Source of the DNA: Parapristionchus giblindavisi
Taxonomy: Eukaryota > Nematoda > Chromadorea > Rhabditida > Diplogasteridae
Assembly: GCA_943737045.1 (NCBI GenBank)
Contig: CALSFV010000060.1
Coordinates: 282,501-346,500 of the forward strand
Direction: 5' to 3'
DNA length: 64,000 nt
Position 1 is the stretch's first letter; each line of letters starts with the position of its first letter. Position numbers and translations under genes: made by a program. This document shows, piece after piece, positions 50,601 to 62,047 of this stretch. Below the pieces are notes generated by a model. The model had not been told where the DNA came from, did no database searches, and saw only the letters and a list, made by a program, of their open reading frames with translations.

Positions 50601-53600
50601 TTGCGAATTTTTCGCTCGAACTTCCGTTATAGATGGATTTCCCGAACAAATGCTGTATTTTCCAAACGATTGGAGCGGAATTGTGGCCTACTCAAAGTTT
50701 CGAGGTGAGACCAGTAAAATGACACAAGAAGCCCATCACTTGGATCAATTTGAAAATTTCGATTTTCATGACCCGGGTCTGAAAATTTCAAAATTTCTCA
50801 AGTTTGAAATGTTTTCATTTATGTGGCTTGTTGTGAAGTAATAATGATGTGAATAATATTCATCCAATGCTCAATGGCTGATCTCTCCTTTCAACCATTT
50901 TTTTTGAAAATTTTCATTCTGATGGCGTGCGAAAAATCAGAATTGTGTTTGAATCTGTTTCCAACTTGCTTTCTGTAATACTCTGTCATAGTACTTTACA
51001 ATGTACATAATCAATATGAAAATCGTTTACTTTCGAAAATTCATATTTTTATACCATGACCCCGGGGTCATGTAAATCGATTTTTTCAAAAGTGAGCCGA
51101 ATGCCGGGATTTCAGTTCTATTATATTTTACTCATCATGAAACTTCATATTGTCATTGTCATTTGTTCACTGTCGCAGCATTCGAGTCGACAAACTGCAA
51201 TATTTCAGAAATTTGCCGAAAAAGTAGGCACTAAAATTGAATTTTTTGAATTTTCGAAAGTAAACGATTTTCATATTGATTATGTGCATTGTAAAGTACT
51301 ATGACAGAGTATTACAGAAAGCAAGTTGGAAACTGATTCAAACACAATTCTGATTTTTCGCACGCAATCAGAATGAAAATTTTCAAAAAATGGTTGAAAG
51401 GAGAGATCAGCCATTGAGCATTGGATGAATATTTGGATGAATATTATTCACATCATTAGTACATCACAATAAGCCACATAAATGAAAACATTTAAAACTT
51501 GAGAAATTTTGAAATTTTCAGACCATGACCCCCGGGTCATGAAAATCGAAATTTTCAAATTGATCCAAGTGATGGGCTTCTTGTGTCATTTTACTGGTCT
51601 CACCTCGAAACTTTGAGTAGGCCACAATTCCGCTCCAATCGTTTGGAAAATACAGCATTTGTTCGGGAAATCCATCTATGACGGAAGTTCGAGCGAAAAA
51701 TTCGCAAAAATGGTCTAACGGGAAGAACCTAGTTTTAAGTGAAATCGATGCAGAATTTCTTAGGCTACAATACCTGGTCGGAAATGTTTGTCAGCGGCTA
51801 CAAAAATCGATGATTTGTCCGGAAAAACCACAATTTTGAGTCAAAAAAGTGGTTTAGGAATCAACGCACATTCGATGCTAATATTGAATTAGCAAGCACT
51901 GTGCACCATAAACGCATCGCAAATGGTATTTAGACTTCATCTCAACAATTTGAGAAATTATGATTTTTAAAATTTTATTTTTTAAATTAATTTTTCTTAT
52001 ACAAACAGCAAATTTCAGCTGTTTTGTGTAATAAGGGCCGATGACACTCCTAACACCCAAGTATGGACTCCCAGTTCTCATTGCTAGCGCACGTGTCCGG
52101 GGGTGGTCGAATATGGTCGAGTCTTAGTGAACAGGCAACTTAAGAGCTCGGATCTGTAAGACTCGAGCATTGTCCGGACATTTCGCCAAGAATTTTGATT
52201 AAGGCCCCAGTACTTTATGGGTGTAGGGTACCTTGGGCCCATATTACAAAATGGTACCCAAAGTGGAACTAACAGTGGAACGCGGCGTGCCAGGTCGGCG
52301 CCAAGTTTGAAAACTCGATTTTCATATTTTTTCAACCGAACAAGCTAGAGTCAAAATTTCTTCGGCATTGTGTTATACATGCTCAATGTGCACAGAAACA
52401 CTATTGAGATTATTTCTAAGCAATTCCTAGACTGATTTTTTAACTCGAATTTTCGGTTTTTTCGAATTCACGACATCTGAATTTCAATTCCGCAAAACTG
52501 CTCTAGTATATCCAAGGAGCACAACTATTAGTGCATGTAACCCTGCTAGGCGGAAATCGATCTTGGATTGCGCGTGTCGGAAAAAATCGGTCTGATAGTC
52601 TCCAACTTGACTCAGACTCGTTGTTTCATAATTTTTTGCTGTATTTTCCAAACGATTGGAGCGGAATTGTGGCTTACTCAAAGTTTCGAGGTGAGACCAG
52701 TAAAATGACACAAGAAGCCCATCACTTGGATCAATTTGAAAATTTCGATTTTCATGACCCGGGTCTGAAAATTTCAAAATTTCTCAAGTTTGAAATGTTT
52801 TCATTTATGTGGCTTGTTGTGAAGTAATAATGATGTGAATAATATTCATCCAATGCTCAATGGCTGATCTCTCCTTTCAACCATTTTTTTTGAAAATTTT
52901 CATTCTGATGGCGTGCGAAAAATCAGAATTGTGTTTGAATCTGTTTCCAACTTGCTTTCTGTAATACTCTGTCATAGTACTTTACAATGTACATAATCAA
53001 TATGAAAATCGTTTACTTTCGAAAATTCATATTTTTATACCATGACCCCGGGGTCATGTAAATCGATTTTTTCAAAAGTGAGCCGAATGCCGGGATTTCA
53101 GTTCTATTATATTTTACTCATCATGAAACTTCATATTGTCATTGTCATTTGTTCACTGTCGCAGCATTCGAGTCGACAAACTGCAATATTTCAGAAATTT
53201 GCCGAAAAAGTAGGCACTAAAATTGAATTTTTTGAATTTTCGAAAGTAAACGATTTTCATATTGATTATGTGCATTGTAAAGTACTATGACAGAGTATTA
53301 CAGAAAGCAAGTTGGAAACTGATTCAAACACAATTCTGATTTTTCGCACGCAATCAGAATGAAAATTTTCAAAAAATGGTTGAAAGGAGAGATCAGCCAT
53401 TGAGCATTGGATGAATATTTGGATGAATATTATTCACATCATTAGTACATCACAATAAGCCACATAAATGAAAACATTTAAAACTTGAGAAATTTTGAAA
53501 TTTTCAGACCATGACCCCCGGGTCATGAAAATCGAAATTTTCAAATTGATCCAAGTGATGGGCTTCTTGTGTCATTTTACTGGTCTCACCTCGAAACTTT

Positions 53601-56600
53601 GAGTAGGCCACAATTCCGCTCCAATCGTTTGGAAAATACAGCATTTGTTCGGGAAATCCATCTATGACGGAAGTTCGAGCGAAAAATTCGCAAAAATGGT
53701 CTAACGGGAAGAACCTAGTTTTAAGTGAAATCGATGCAGAATTTCTTAGGCTACAATACCTGGTCGGAAATGTTTGTCAGCGGCTACAAAAATCGATGAT
53801 TTGTCCGGAAAAACCACAATTTTGAGTCAAAAAAGTGGTTTAGGAATCAACGCACATTCGATGCTAATATTGAATTAGCAAGCACTGTGCACCATAAACG
53901 CATCGCAAATGGTATTTAGACTTCATCTCAACAATTTGAGAAATTATGATTTTTAAAATTTTATTTTTTAAATTAATTTTTCTTATACAAACAGCAAATT
54001 TCAGCTGTTTTGTGTAATAAGGGCCGATGACACTCCTAACACCCAAGTATGGACTCCCAGTTCTCATTGCTAGCGCACGTGTCCGGGGGTGGTCGAATAT
54101 GGTCGAGTCTTAGTGAACAGGCAACTTAAGAGCTCGGATCTGTAAGACTCGAGCATTGTCCGGACATTTCGCCAAGAATTTTGATTAAGGCCCCAGTACT
54201 TTATGGGTGTAGGGTACCTTGGGCCCATATTACAAAATGGTACCCAAAGTGGCCCTAACAGTGGAACGCGGCGTGCCAGGTCGGCGCCAAGTTTGAAAAC
54301 TCGATTTTCATATTTTTTCAACCGAACAAGCTAGAGTCAAAATTTCTTCGGCATTGTGTTATACATGCTCAATGTGCACAGAAACACTATTGAGATTATT
54401 TCTAAGCAATTCCTAGACTGATTTTTTAACTCGAATTTTCGGTTTTTTCGAATTCTCGACATCTGAATTTCAATTCCGCAAAACTGCTCTAGTATATCCA
54501 AGGAGCACAACTATTAGTGCATGTAACCCTGCTAGGCGGAAATCGATCTTGGATTGCGCGTGTCGGAAAAAATCGGTCTGATAGTCTCCAACTTGACTCA
54601 GACTCGTTGTTTCATAATTTTTTGCTGTATTTTCCAAACGATTGGAGCGGAATTGTGGCTTACTCAAAGTTTCGAGGTGAGACCAGTAAAATGACACAAG
54701 AAGCCCATCACTTGGATCAATTTGAAAATTTCGATTTTCATGACCCGGGTCTGAAAATTTCAAAATTTCTCAAGTTTGAAATGTTTTCATTTATGTGGCT
54801 TCTTGTGAAGTACTAATGATGTGAAGAATATTCAGCCAATGCTCAATGCCTCTCTCCTTTCAACCATTTTTCGAAAACGTTCATGTTGAATGCGTGCGAA
54901 AAAGTCAGAATTGTGCTTGAATCAGTTTCCAACTTACTTTCTGTAACATTCTATCCAAGTACTTTGCAATGTACATAATCAATATGAAAATCGTTAATTA
55001 TGGAAAATTCATATTTTTTTACCATGACCCCGGGGTCATGTAAATCGATTTTTTCAAAAGTGAGCCGAATGCCGGTATTTCAGTTCTACTATGTTTACTC
55101 ATCATGAAACTTCACATTATCGTTGTCATTTGCTAATTGTCGCGGCATTCGAGTCGAAAAACTGTAATATTTCAAAAATTTTCCGTGAAAGTAGGCACTC
55201 AAATTGAATTTTTTGAATTTTCCAAAAATTAACGATTTTTATATTGATTATGTACATTGTAAAGTACTATGACAGAATGTTACAGAAAGTAAGTTGGAAA
55301 CTGATTCAAGCACAATTCTGACTTTTTCGCACGCATTCAACATGAAAGTTTTCGAAAAATGGTTGAAAGGAGAGATCAGCCATTGAGCATTGGCTGAATA
55401 TTATTCACATCAGTAGTACTTCACAATAAGCCACATAAATGAAAAGATTTCAAACTTGAGAAATTTTGAAATTTTCCACCATGACCCCCGGGTCATGAAA
55501 ATCGAAATTTTCAAATTGATCCAAGTGATAGGGTTCTTGTGTCATTTTACTAGTCTCGCCTCTAAACTATGAGTAGACCACAATTCCGCACTAATCGTTT
55601 TGAAAATACAGCAAAAAATTATGAAACAACGAGTCTGAGTGAAGTTGGAGACGATCAGACCGATTTTTTCCGACACGCGTAATCCAAGATCGATTTCCGC
55701 CTAGCAGGGTTACATGCACTAGTAGTTGTGCTCCATGGATATACTAGAGAACTTTTGCGGAATTGAAATTCAGATGTCGAGAAATCGAAAAAACCAAAAA
55801 TTCGAGTTAAAAAAATCAGTCTAGGAATTGCTTAGAATTAAGAGACCGGCTCGGTAAGACTCGAGCATTTTGACCCCCTGCCGGACATTCGCGAGGACTT
55901 TCGATCTGGCCCTCAATACTTTCATCATAGACACATACCGGGGGGAGACCGATAAAAGTTATAGTGAAAATGCCCTTAGGCTCAAACCCGGCTCAAATAT
56001 GTCACATTAAGTAAAAAATTGAAAAATTCATATCTTTTCAATCGTGATAGCTAGGACTTTTATTTCTTTTTATTAGTGAATAACATGTCATGCACTCTTA
56101 CAAACACTGCTGAACATTAATATCATATCGTTCTGAATATGTTTTTTCGTGTCTGATTTTCAGATTTTTCTTCTTTTATCCTCGTTGAAGAGAGATTGCA
56201 AGTAATGACATAGTACATATTGTAGCCTTGACGATTGTGTACATGGTGGTCACATTCCCTTGGCCAGCCAACATTTCGCAGGCATCGAGAATTGCAGCCG
56301 AATGTGAGAAATGTGTAAATTGCAAAAATCGAAAATTAATTTTCTTGAAATTCGAAAGAGTAAGAGGTAGCTTTATTATGTCATTTTACTCGTAGCGATG
56401 CGTGTACACAGGAACAATATACAGATAGACTCAGACTACATTTTTTTTAAATTGAGAAAAATAATTATTTTGTTTTTATTTTTTCAGCTCAAACATTCAG
56501 TCGACCGTCACGGCAAGTTCATTCATAGGCGGATGGTGGCTGATGCATGTGTGTTTGCAGTAACGACTGCCACGTGAAGAATCGTCGTTTCGCAGATCTC

Positions 56601-59600
56601 GAATTTATTTTTTAATTATCAAACTTGAATATTTAGATGTTTATTTCATATAAATCTGTTTGAAAGTGGCGAATGGCAACCACAGTTGTACCATTGTTAT
56701 CAGTAGGAGTGTACGCTACTGTACTACCGTAACCGTCAGGAATCACGAACTATTTTTTTTTCAGTCGACCCCCGATTCTCAACCATGACCCGGGGTTCAT
56801 GGTTGAGAATGGCTGATGTCGAAAATTTCATGACGATCCCAGACCAAATACTATGTGGCATTATATCAACAGTGAGCCAACTTTTATTTTTCTGGGTACC
56901 GTAATCCGAACTACTGTAATCTAGCTACCGTGTCCTATAATAATGTGGTGAAATTCTCGGAAAATTCTGGTGCAAGCATTACTATTACGGTAATTCGAGT
57001 TACGTTATCCAGAAAAATAAAAGTTGGCTCACTGTTGATATAATGCCACATAGTATTTGGCCTGGGATCGTCATGAATTTTTCGACAGCCATTCTCAACC
57101 ATGAACCCGGGGTGATGGTTGAGAATCATTGGTCGACTGAAAAAAAATTAGTTCGTGATTCCTGACGCTTACAGTAGTACAGTACAGTACACTCCTACTG
57201 ATAACAGTGGTACAGCTTTGGTTGCCGTACGCCCCCTTTCAACCGATTTATATGGAAGAAACATATAAATTTTCAAGTTTGATTATTAAAAAAATAAATT
57301 CGAGATCTGCGAAACGACGATTCTTCACGTGGCAGTCGTTACTGCAAGCACGCATGCATCAGCCACCATCCGCCTATGAATGAACTTGCCTTGACGGTCG
57401 ACTGAATGTTTGAGCTGAAAATAATAAAAACAAAATAATTTTTTTTCTAAATTTTTTTAAAATGTAGCCCGAGTCTATTTGTATATTTTTCCTATGCAGT
57501 ACGCGCATCACTGCAAGTAAAATGACATAATAAAGCTATCTCTTACTCTTTCGAATTTCAAGAAAATAAATTTTCGATTTTTGCAATTTACACATTGCTC
57601 ACATTCGGCTGCAATTCTCGATGCCTGCGAAATGTTGGCTGGCCAAGGGAATGTGACCACCATGTACACAATCGTCAGGGCTACAATATGGACTATGTCA
57701 TTACTTGCAATCTCTCTTTAACGAGGATAAAAGGAGAAAAATCTGAAAATCAGACACGAAAAAACGTATTCAGAACGACATGACATTAATGTTCAGCAGT
57801 GTTTGTAAGAGTGCATGACATGTTATTCATTAATAAAAAGAAATAAAAGTCCTAGCTATCACGATTGAAACGATATGAATTTTTCAATTTTTTACTTAAT
57901 GTGACTTATTTGAGCCGGGTTTGAGCCTAAGGGCATTTTCACTATAACTTTCATCGGTCTCCCCCCGGTATGTGTCTATGATGAAAGTATTGAGGGCCAG
58001 ATCGAAAGTCCTCGCGAATGTCCGGACCATGCTCGAGTCTTACCGAGCCGGTCTCTTAACCTCAATAGTGTTTCTGTGCACATTGGGCATGCCTAACACA
58101 ATGCCGAAGAAATTTGGACTCTAGCTTGTTCGGTTGAAAAAATATTAAAATCGAGTTTTCAAACTTGGCGCCGACCTGGCACGCCGCGTTCCACTGCTAG
58201 GGCCACTTTGGGTACCATTTTGTAATGTGGGCCCAAGGTACCCTACACCCATAAAGTACAGTGGCCTGAATCAAAATTCTTGGCGAAATGTCCGGAATCT
58301 GGCCGAAATGCTCGAGTCTTACAGATCCGAGCTCTTAATCATGTCACTGCACTTTCAAATTAGTGAAAGAAACGATAAATACATATTATTTTTTAAAGAA
58401 ATTTATTTAACGACGAATTATTATTCAGACTCTTCCTCTTCTTCTCGCAATGAAACGACCCGATCAAGATTGGTACAAACGAAGGAACAGTGATGATGAT
58501 AACAGCTTGAGAAGAAAGACTATGAAGAAAGATGCACAGAATGGTTTGCGAGCTTTCCGTTATACCCAGATTCAGTCATAACACTGTTTAGCTAATTTTA
58601 ATATTTTTATAATTTTGATTTAAGAATAATAATTATTATTATTATTATACAAATCATATTTTTCTCGGTCTTGAAAGGGATTATTCGATCATCAGAAATA
58701 TGCACTATGGAGTGGTATTGGCTCTCCATATTACATCAATTAAAGTTATTGACGATACGAAAATATCGTTAATATTCTTTTGTATTTCAGATTCATTACC
58801 AAACTCTCCCAAGAACCTCAACGGCGCAGTGACAAACATGTTTCCACCACCGAAGAGACCGTCAACTGATTCCGTGCAACCGACAAGTATTCCATCGATC
58901 AGGATTAATACAGTCAGAGCTAATTTTTCTCTAAAATTAAACTAAAAATATGCTGTACAGAGTAGCCTAAAAGTCATGGGACACTTTTTCATTTTTTTTA
59001 TAACTTTTGATCCAGAAAAGCAATCAAGCTGATCTTTTCATTAAATGTACAGAATTTATCAGGGAATATTACCATGATGTGTTGTATAATTAAATTAATT
59101 CACTGATGCGTAGTGATGACGCTATCGAAATACACTTTTTTGAAAATTTACATTTCTTTTGTGAAAGATCCTGTTCTTCTGAAACATTGTGAGAGTGGAG
59201 ACCCCCACTAGGGCTGCACAGTCACACAATCCGGAATGACTCCGATTCCGATTTCAAGCTGTGGCAGGGTCGCTACTTTGACCTCTAAAATTTATAGCTC
59301 AGCTTCTAGATGTGCTAACGACCCGTTCTAAGTGTTAAAATGATGCTAGTGGCGAGTAATGTTTATCCCCAGATTACGGTAGTCATAGCTCGTCATTTGC
59401 CCTCATTGTCAGGGCATAAAATTTTGTTTTGTTGGGAGGACCGATTTTGAGACCCTACCGTTCAGACGGCAGGTCTTCTAAAATTATTGTTCCTGCACAT
59501 GCAGCTTAGCAATGTATCATATACTTATTTCCCTTATTTTTGTTTAGTTCCGATTCCTTTCAGACCTGCAGCAAAAGTTATGCTGAGGTCTACTCGGTAG

Positions 59601-61746
59601 TAGCGAGTAAAGATCAAAATACAAAGATCAAAGATCAAAGTTTAACAATAGTGTAAAAACTTTTGTGAACATCTCTAACATGCATTGGTACTTTGAAACT
59701 AAGAGATTTCATCAATAGAGGCCCAGGGGCGAGAGCAATAAGAGAGAAAGCGCAAGAGCGCGCACCGAGTAGACCTCAACATAACGTTTGCTGCAGGTCT
59801 GAAAGGAATCGGAACTAAACCAAAATAAGGGAAATAAGTATATGATACATTGCTAAGCTGCATGCGCAGGAACCATAATTTTAGAAGACCTTCCGTCTGA
59901 ACGGTAGGGTCTCAAAATCGGTCCTCCCGACACAAAATTATTTAATGCCCGGGGGTAAATGACGAGCTATGGCTACCGTAATCTGGGGATAAACATTACT
60001 CGCCACTAGCATCATTTTAACACTTAGAACGGGTCGTTAGCACATCTAGAAGCTGAGTTATAAATATTAGAGGTCAAAGTTGCGACCCTGCCACAGCTTG
60101 AAATCGGAATCGGAGTCATTCCGGATTGTGTGACTGTGCAGCCCTAGTGGGGGTCTCCACTCTCACAATGTTTCAGAAGAACAGGATCTTTCACAAAAGA
60201 AATGTAAATTTTCAAAAAAATGTATTTCGATAGCGTCATCACTACACATCAGTGAATTAATTTAATTATGCCAACACATCATGGTAATATTCCCTGATAA
60301 ATTCTGTACATTTAATGAAAAGATCAGCTTGATTGTTTTTCTGGATCAAAAGTTATAAAAAAATGAAAAAGTGTCCCATGACTTTTAGGCTACACTGTAT
60401 TTCTTGATAGATCGTCCTGATTCAGGAAAAAGGAAAAAAAATTTAAAATACATTTCATTCATCATCGGGTGTTTTCACAACGAAAACGAGAAAGTGAAAC
60501 AAAGTACAAAGTTTAAAAATGAGAGATCAAAGATCAAATATCAAAGATCAAAGATCGAAAGATCAAAGATCAAATTTCAGGAGCATCATCCATTGTGTCC
60601 CCAGAATGACGAGGAGAAGCAGAAGACGTCGTTGGGTGTGAGAGTGTCCACGGATGTGGGCAAAGGTGTGCAAATAATCAGGAATATTTTTATCCGAAAA
60701 TAGCACTCCATCATTCTTGCGCTCTTTTTGTGCTCAAAATGTAGGAAAAATGATGAAAAATCACAATTTCGTTTGTCTCATTTAAAAAAAATAAGTTAAT
60801 AAATAAATATAGTTACAATAAAAGCAAAATAGGATCAACGATGAACAGCGGAAAATGCCGATTGTCGCTGATTTTCGTTGGAAAATTTAAAGATTATTCA
60901 TTTTGAGCATTGGGTGAGGAAGCGTTGAAAGCCATCGATGCGATAGAATACATCACTCAACACTTGAGGAATGATAATGAGAGCAAACGGGTTAGTTTTT
61001 TTTTGTTTCTTTTGCAAAACTATAATTTTTAGCTGGTTTGTTAAACCACTAGCACAAGGGTTCAGATATTTTGCTATGCTGTAGACTTTGTTTCTCCAAC
61101 ACAGGCCATTGAAAACTTGGCAAAATGTCAAAAAATAACGGTATGATGCACGGTCGTGTACATTCTTTTGAGTACTCTCCATCTCTTTCGCTCCACCTTT
61201 TTCCCTGAAACACCATGACCGCTCTCGAAACGCTGTGAGCTGTGGTAGAATTTAAATGAATAAAATTGGCAGCAACGCGATGACTGGAAGTACGTGGCTC
61301 TCGTTATCGATCGAGTACTTCTCTACGCTTTCTTTGCCGTAACTACGGGAGGAACAGCAGGTGATAATTTATTCGAATTAATAATGTTTATCATTATTAT
61401 TTTTTATTTATTTTTTGTTGTTTTTTTACTATAGATCAATAGAATGATACGGTTATGTAAAGTGGTTGACAACAAATACAATGATTTTGACAATTCGATT
61501 GTTTCAGGAATTATATTCTCTGCGCCTCACGTGTTCGATTATGTCAATCAGACGGAAGTTATAGAACACCTTAGGTCAGTCGAAAAACCCTTTTAACAAA
61601 GCAAAATTTCTCAAGTTTTTTTTTTGCATAAAGTAAAACTAATAGTACAACGCTTACAATATTCGTGTAGATGATGGATAGTCCACCAATATTTCAGGAA
61701 AAGCGCAGAAGCTGAACGAATGGCCTCTGGAGTCATCAATTTTTGA
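46842..61746 (+). CDS. acr-3: UNC-29/ACR-3-group non-alpha nicotinic AChR subunit, first exon not found
   Basis: Structural AChR subunit. Exons seen: 46842-46957, 47306-47389, 47732-47841, 48084-48139, 48250-48324, 48609-48691, 48931-49037, 49099-49165, 49435-49527, 49681-49764, 49927-50010, 58429-58543, 58791-58912, 60581-60665, 60908-60990, 61273-61360, 61508-61574, 61698-61746. They join in frame to 521 residues. The first listed exon starts inside a codon in the tail of a signal peptide ([14 protein letters not shown]), so an upstream exon with the ATG is missing. Cys-loop [15 protein letters not shown]; no vicinal Cys; M1 RRKTLFYT; M2 [21 protein letters not shown]3 follows [16 protein letters not shown]. 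The M3-M4 loop contains HHPLCP and [12 protein letters not shown], features I recall from UNC-29; position behind the ACR-2-like gene argues for ACR-3. The donor at 58912 is a choice by phase. An 8.4-kb intron starts with a GC donor at 50011. Odd: VWPTM where relatives have VWLT. Confidence 0.78.
47107..47214. mobile_element. Palindromic MITE family 1, last copy in the window
   Basis: CAACACCCTGAGCTAATTTA at the left, the loop TTTTTTGTCT, and TTGCTTGGAATGTGCGTTC at the right. It lies in an ACR-3-like intron. Confidence 0.65.
47479..47712. repeat. Inverted repeat with a 32-base G run in an ACR-3-like intron
   Basis: ACTTCTTCGGTTTCTGGCCA at 47489 is mirrored at 47692-47711. The intervening loop contains an uninterrupted G run at about 47648-47679. 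Confidence 0.8.
48443..48561 (+). repeat. Dispersed repeat, copy 1 (intron of ACR-3-like gene)
   Basis: About 118 bp (CACAGCGTTCTCATGACTTT to CCAGAATACTGTGG) recurs in inverse orientation at 63627-63745 with high identity. Confidence 0.75.
50179..52127. mobile_element. Foldback element E1 inside the ACR-3-like intron
   Basis: Left end TTAA followed by GAGTCGACCACCCCCCGGAC. The right end mirrors it near 52090-52127 with a degenerate final TTAG. The arms are about 950 bp and meet near 51150. Only short ORFs are present. It is inserted just after the exon ending at 50010. Confidence 0.7.
50650..54621 (+). repeat. 1,986-bp tandem duplication (two full copies)
   Basis: Sequence at 50650-52635 recurs at 52636-54621 with very few differences (for example GTGGAACTAAC at 52264 against GTGGCCCTAAC at 54250). 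A third, partial copy continues for about 200 bp and then diverges. The unit runs from inside E1 across the E1/E2 junction into E2. Confidence 0.85.
52140..58338. mobile_element. Foldback element E2 (composite) inside the ACR-3-like intron
   Basis: Both ends carry TTAA followed inward by GAGCTCGGATCTGTAAGACT (52140 or its tandem copy at 54126, and 58338). The left arm is carried through the tandem duplication; the right arm is split by element E3. The inner arms meet near 55150. Sequence at 54460-54640 is mirrored at 55610-55830. No coding capacity was seen. Confidence 0.7.
55838..58059. mobile_element. Foldback element E3 nested in E2
   Basis: TTAA at 55838-55841 and 58056-58059 borders inverted arms starting GAGACCGGCTCGGTAAGACT. 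The arms are about 1.1 kb and meet near 56950. The interrupted E2 arm still aligns with its uninterrupted partner at 54383-54417, which places the insertion precisely. Confidence 0.8.
58958..60397. mobile_element. Tc1/mariner-like foldback element, 1.44 kb, in an ACR-3-like intron
   Basis: Flanked by TA. The termini are CAGAGTAGCCTAAAAGTCAT and the inverse of CAGTGTAGCCTAAAAGTCAT. The arms are complementary across nearly the whole element, with the centre near 59670 interrupted by GATCAAA repeats. No transposase remnant was found. Confidence 0.7.
60525..60576 (+). repeat. GATCAAA heptamer array next to the HHPLCP exon of the ACR-3-like gene
   Basis: At least six GATCAAA/GATCAAAT units end immediately before the acceptor TTTCAG at 60580. 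Confidence 0.8.
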
Positions 61747-61874
61747 AGAATCATCATTCAAATAATTCCGAGTAGATAAACATTCTCTATTATTGTATTG
61801 TATATTTGCGAGGTAAAAAACCGTGAAGATATGTTTTTAGAAGAAAGCAACAATCTCTGGAAATACAGAAATTA

Positions 61875-61880
61875 AATAAA
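61875..61880 (+). terminator. Polyadenylation signal of ACR-3-like gene
   Basis: AATAAA about 130 nt after the TGA at 61744-61746. Confidence 0.5.
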
Positions 61881-62047
61881 TCAAACATTTTTCAGTCGTT
61901 AATTTTCATTTAATTAATTCGCGACAATCATATTCAAATGACTACATCAATCAGATCCCAAACTATCCAGATATTTTCCTCATTCACTTATAATTGTCAT
62001 CATATGTGCTCGTGCCTTCGATCTTTTGATACTGATTAGACTCTTTA

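Noticed and set aside
50650..54816. Duplicated ORFs of 60-99 residues in the intronic repeats
   Set aside because: They repeat only because of the tandem duplication, lie in palindromic arms and show no protein-like conservation.
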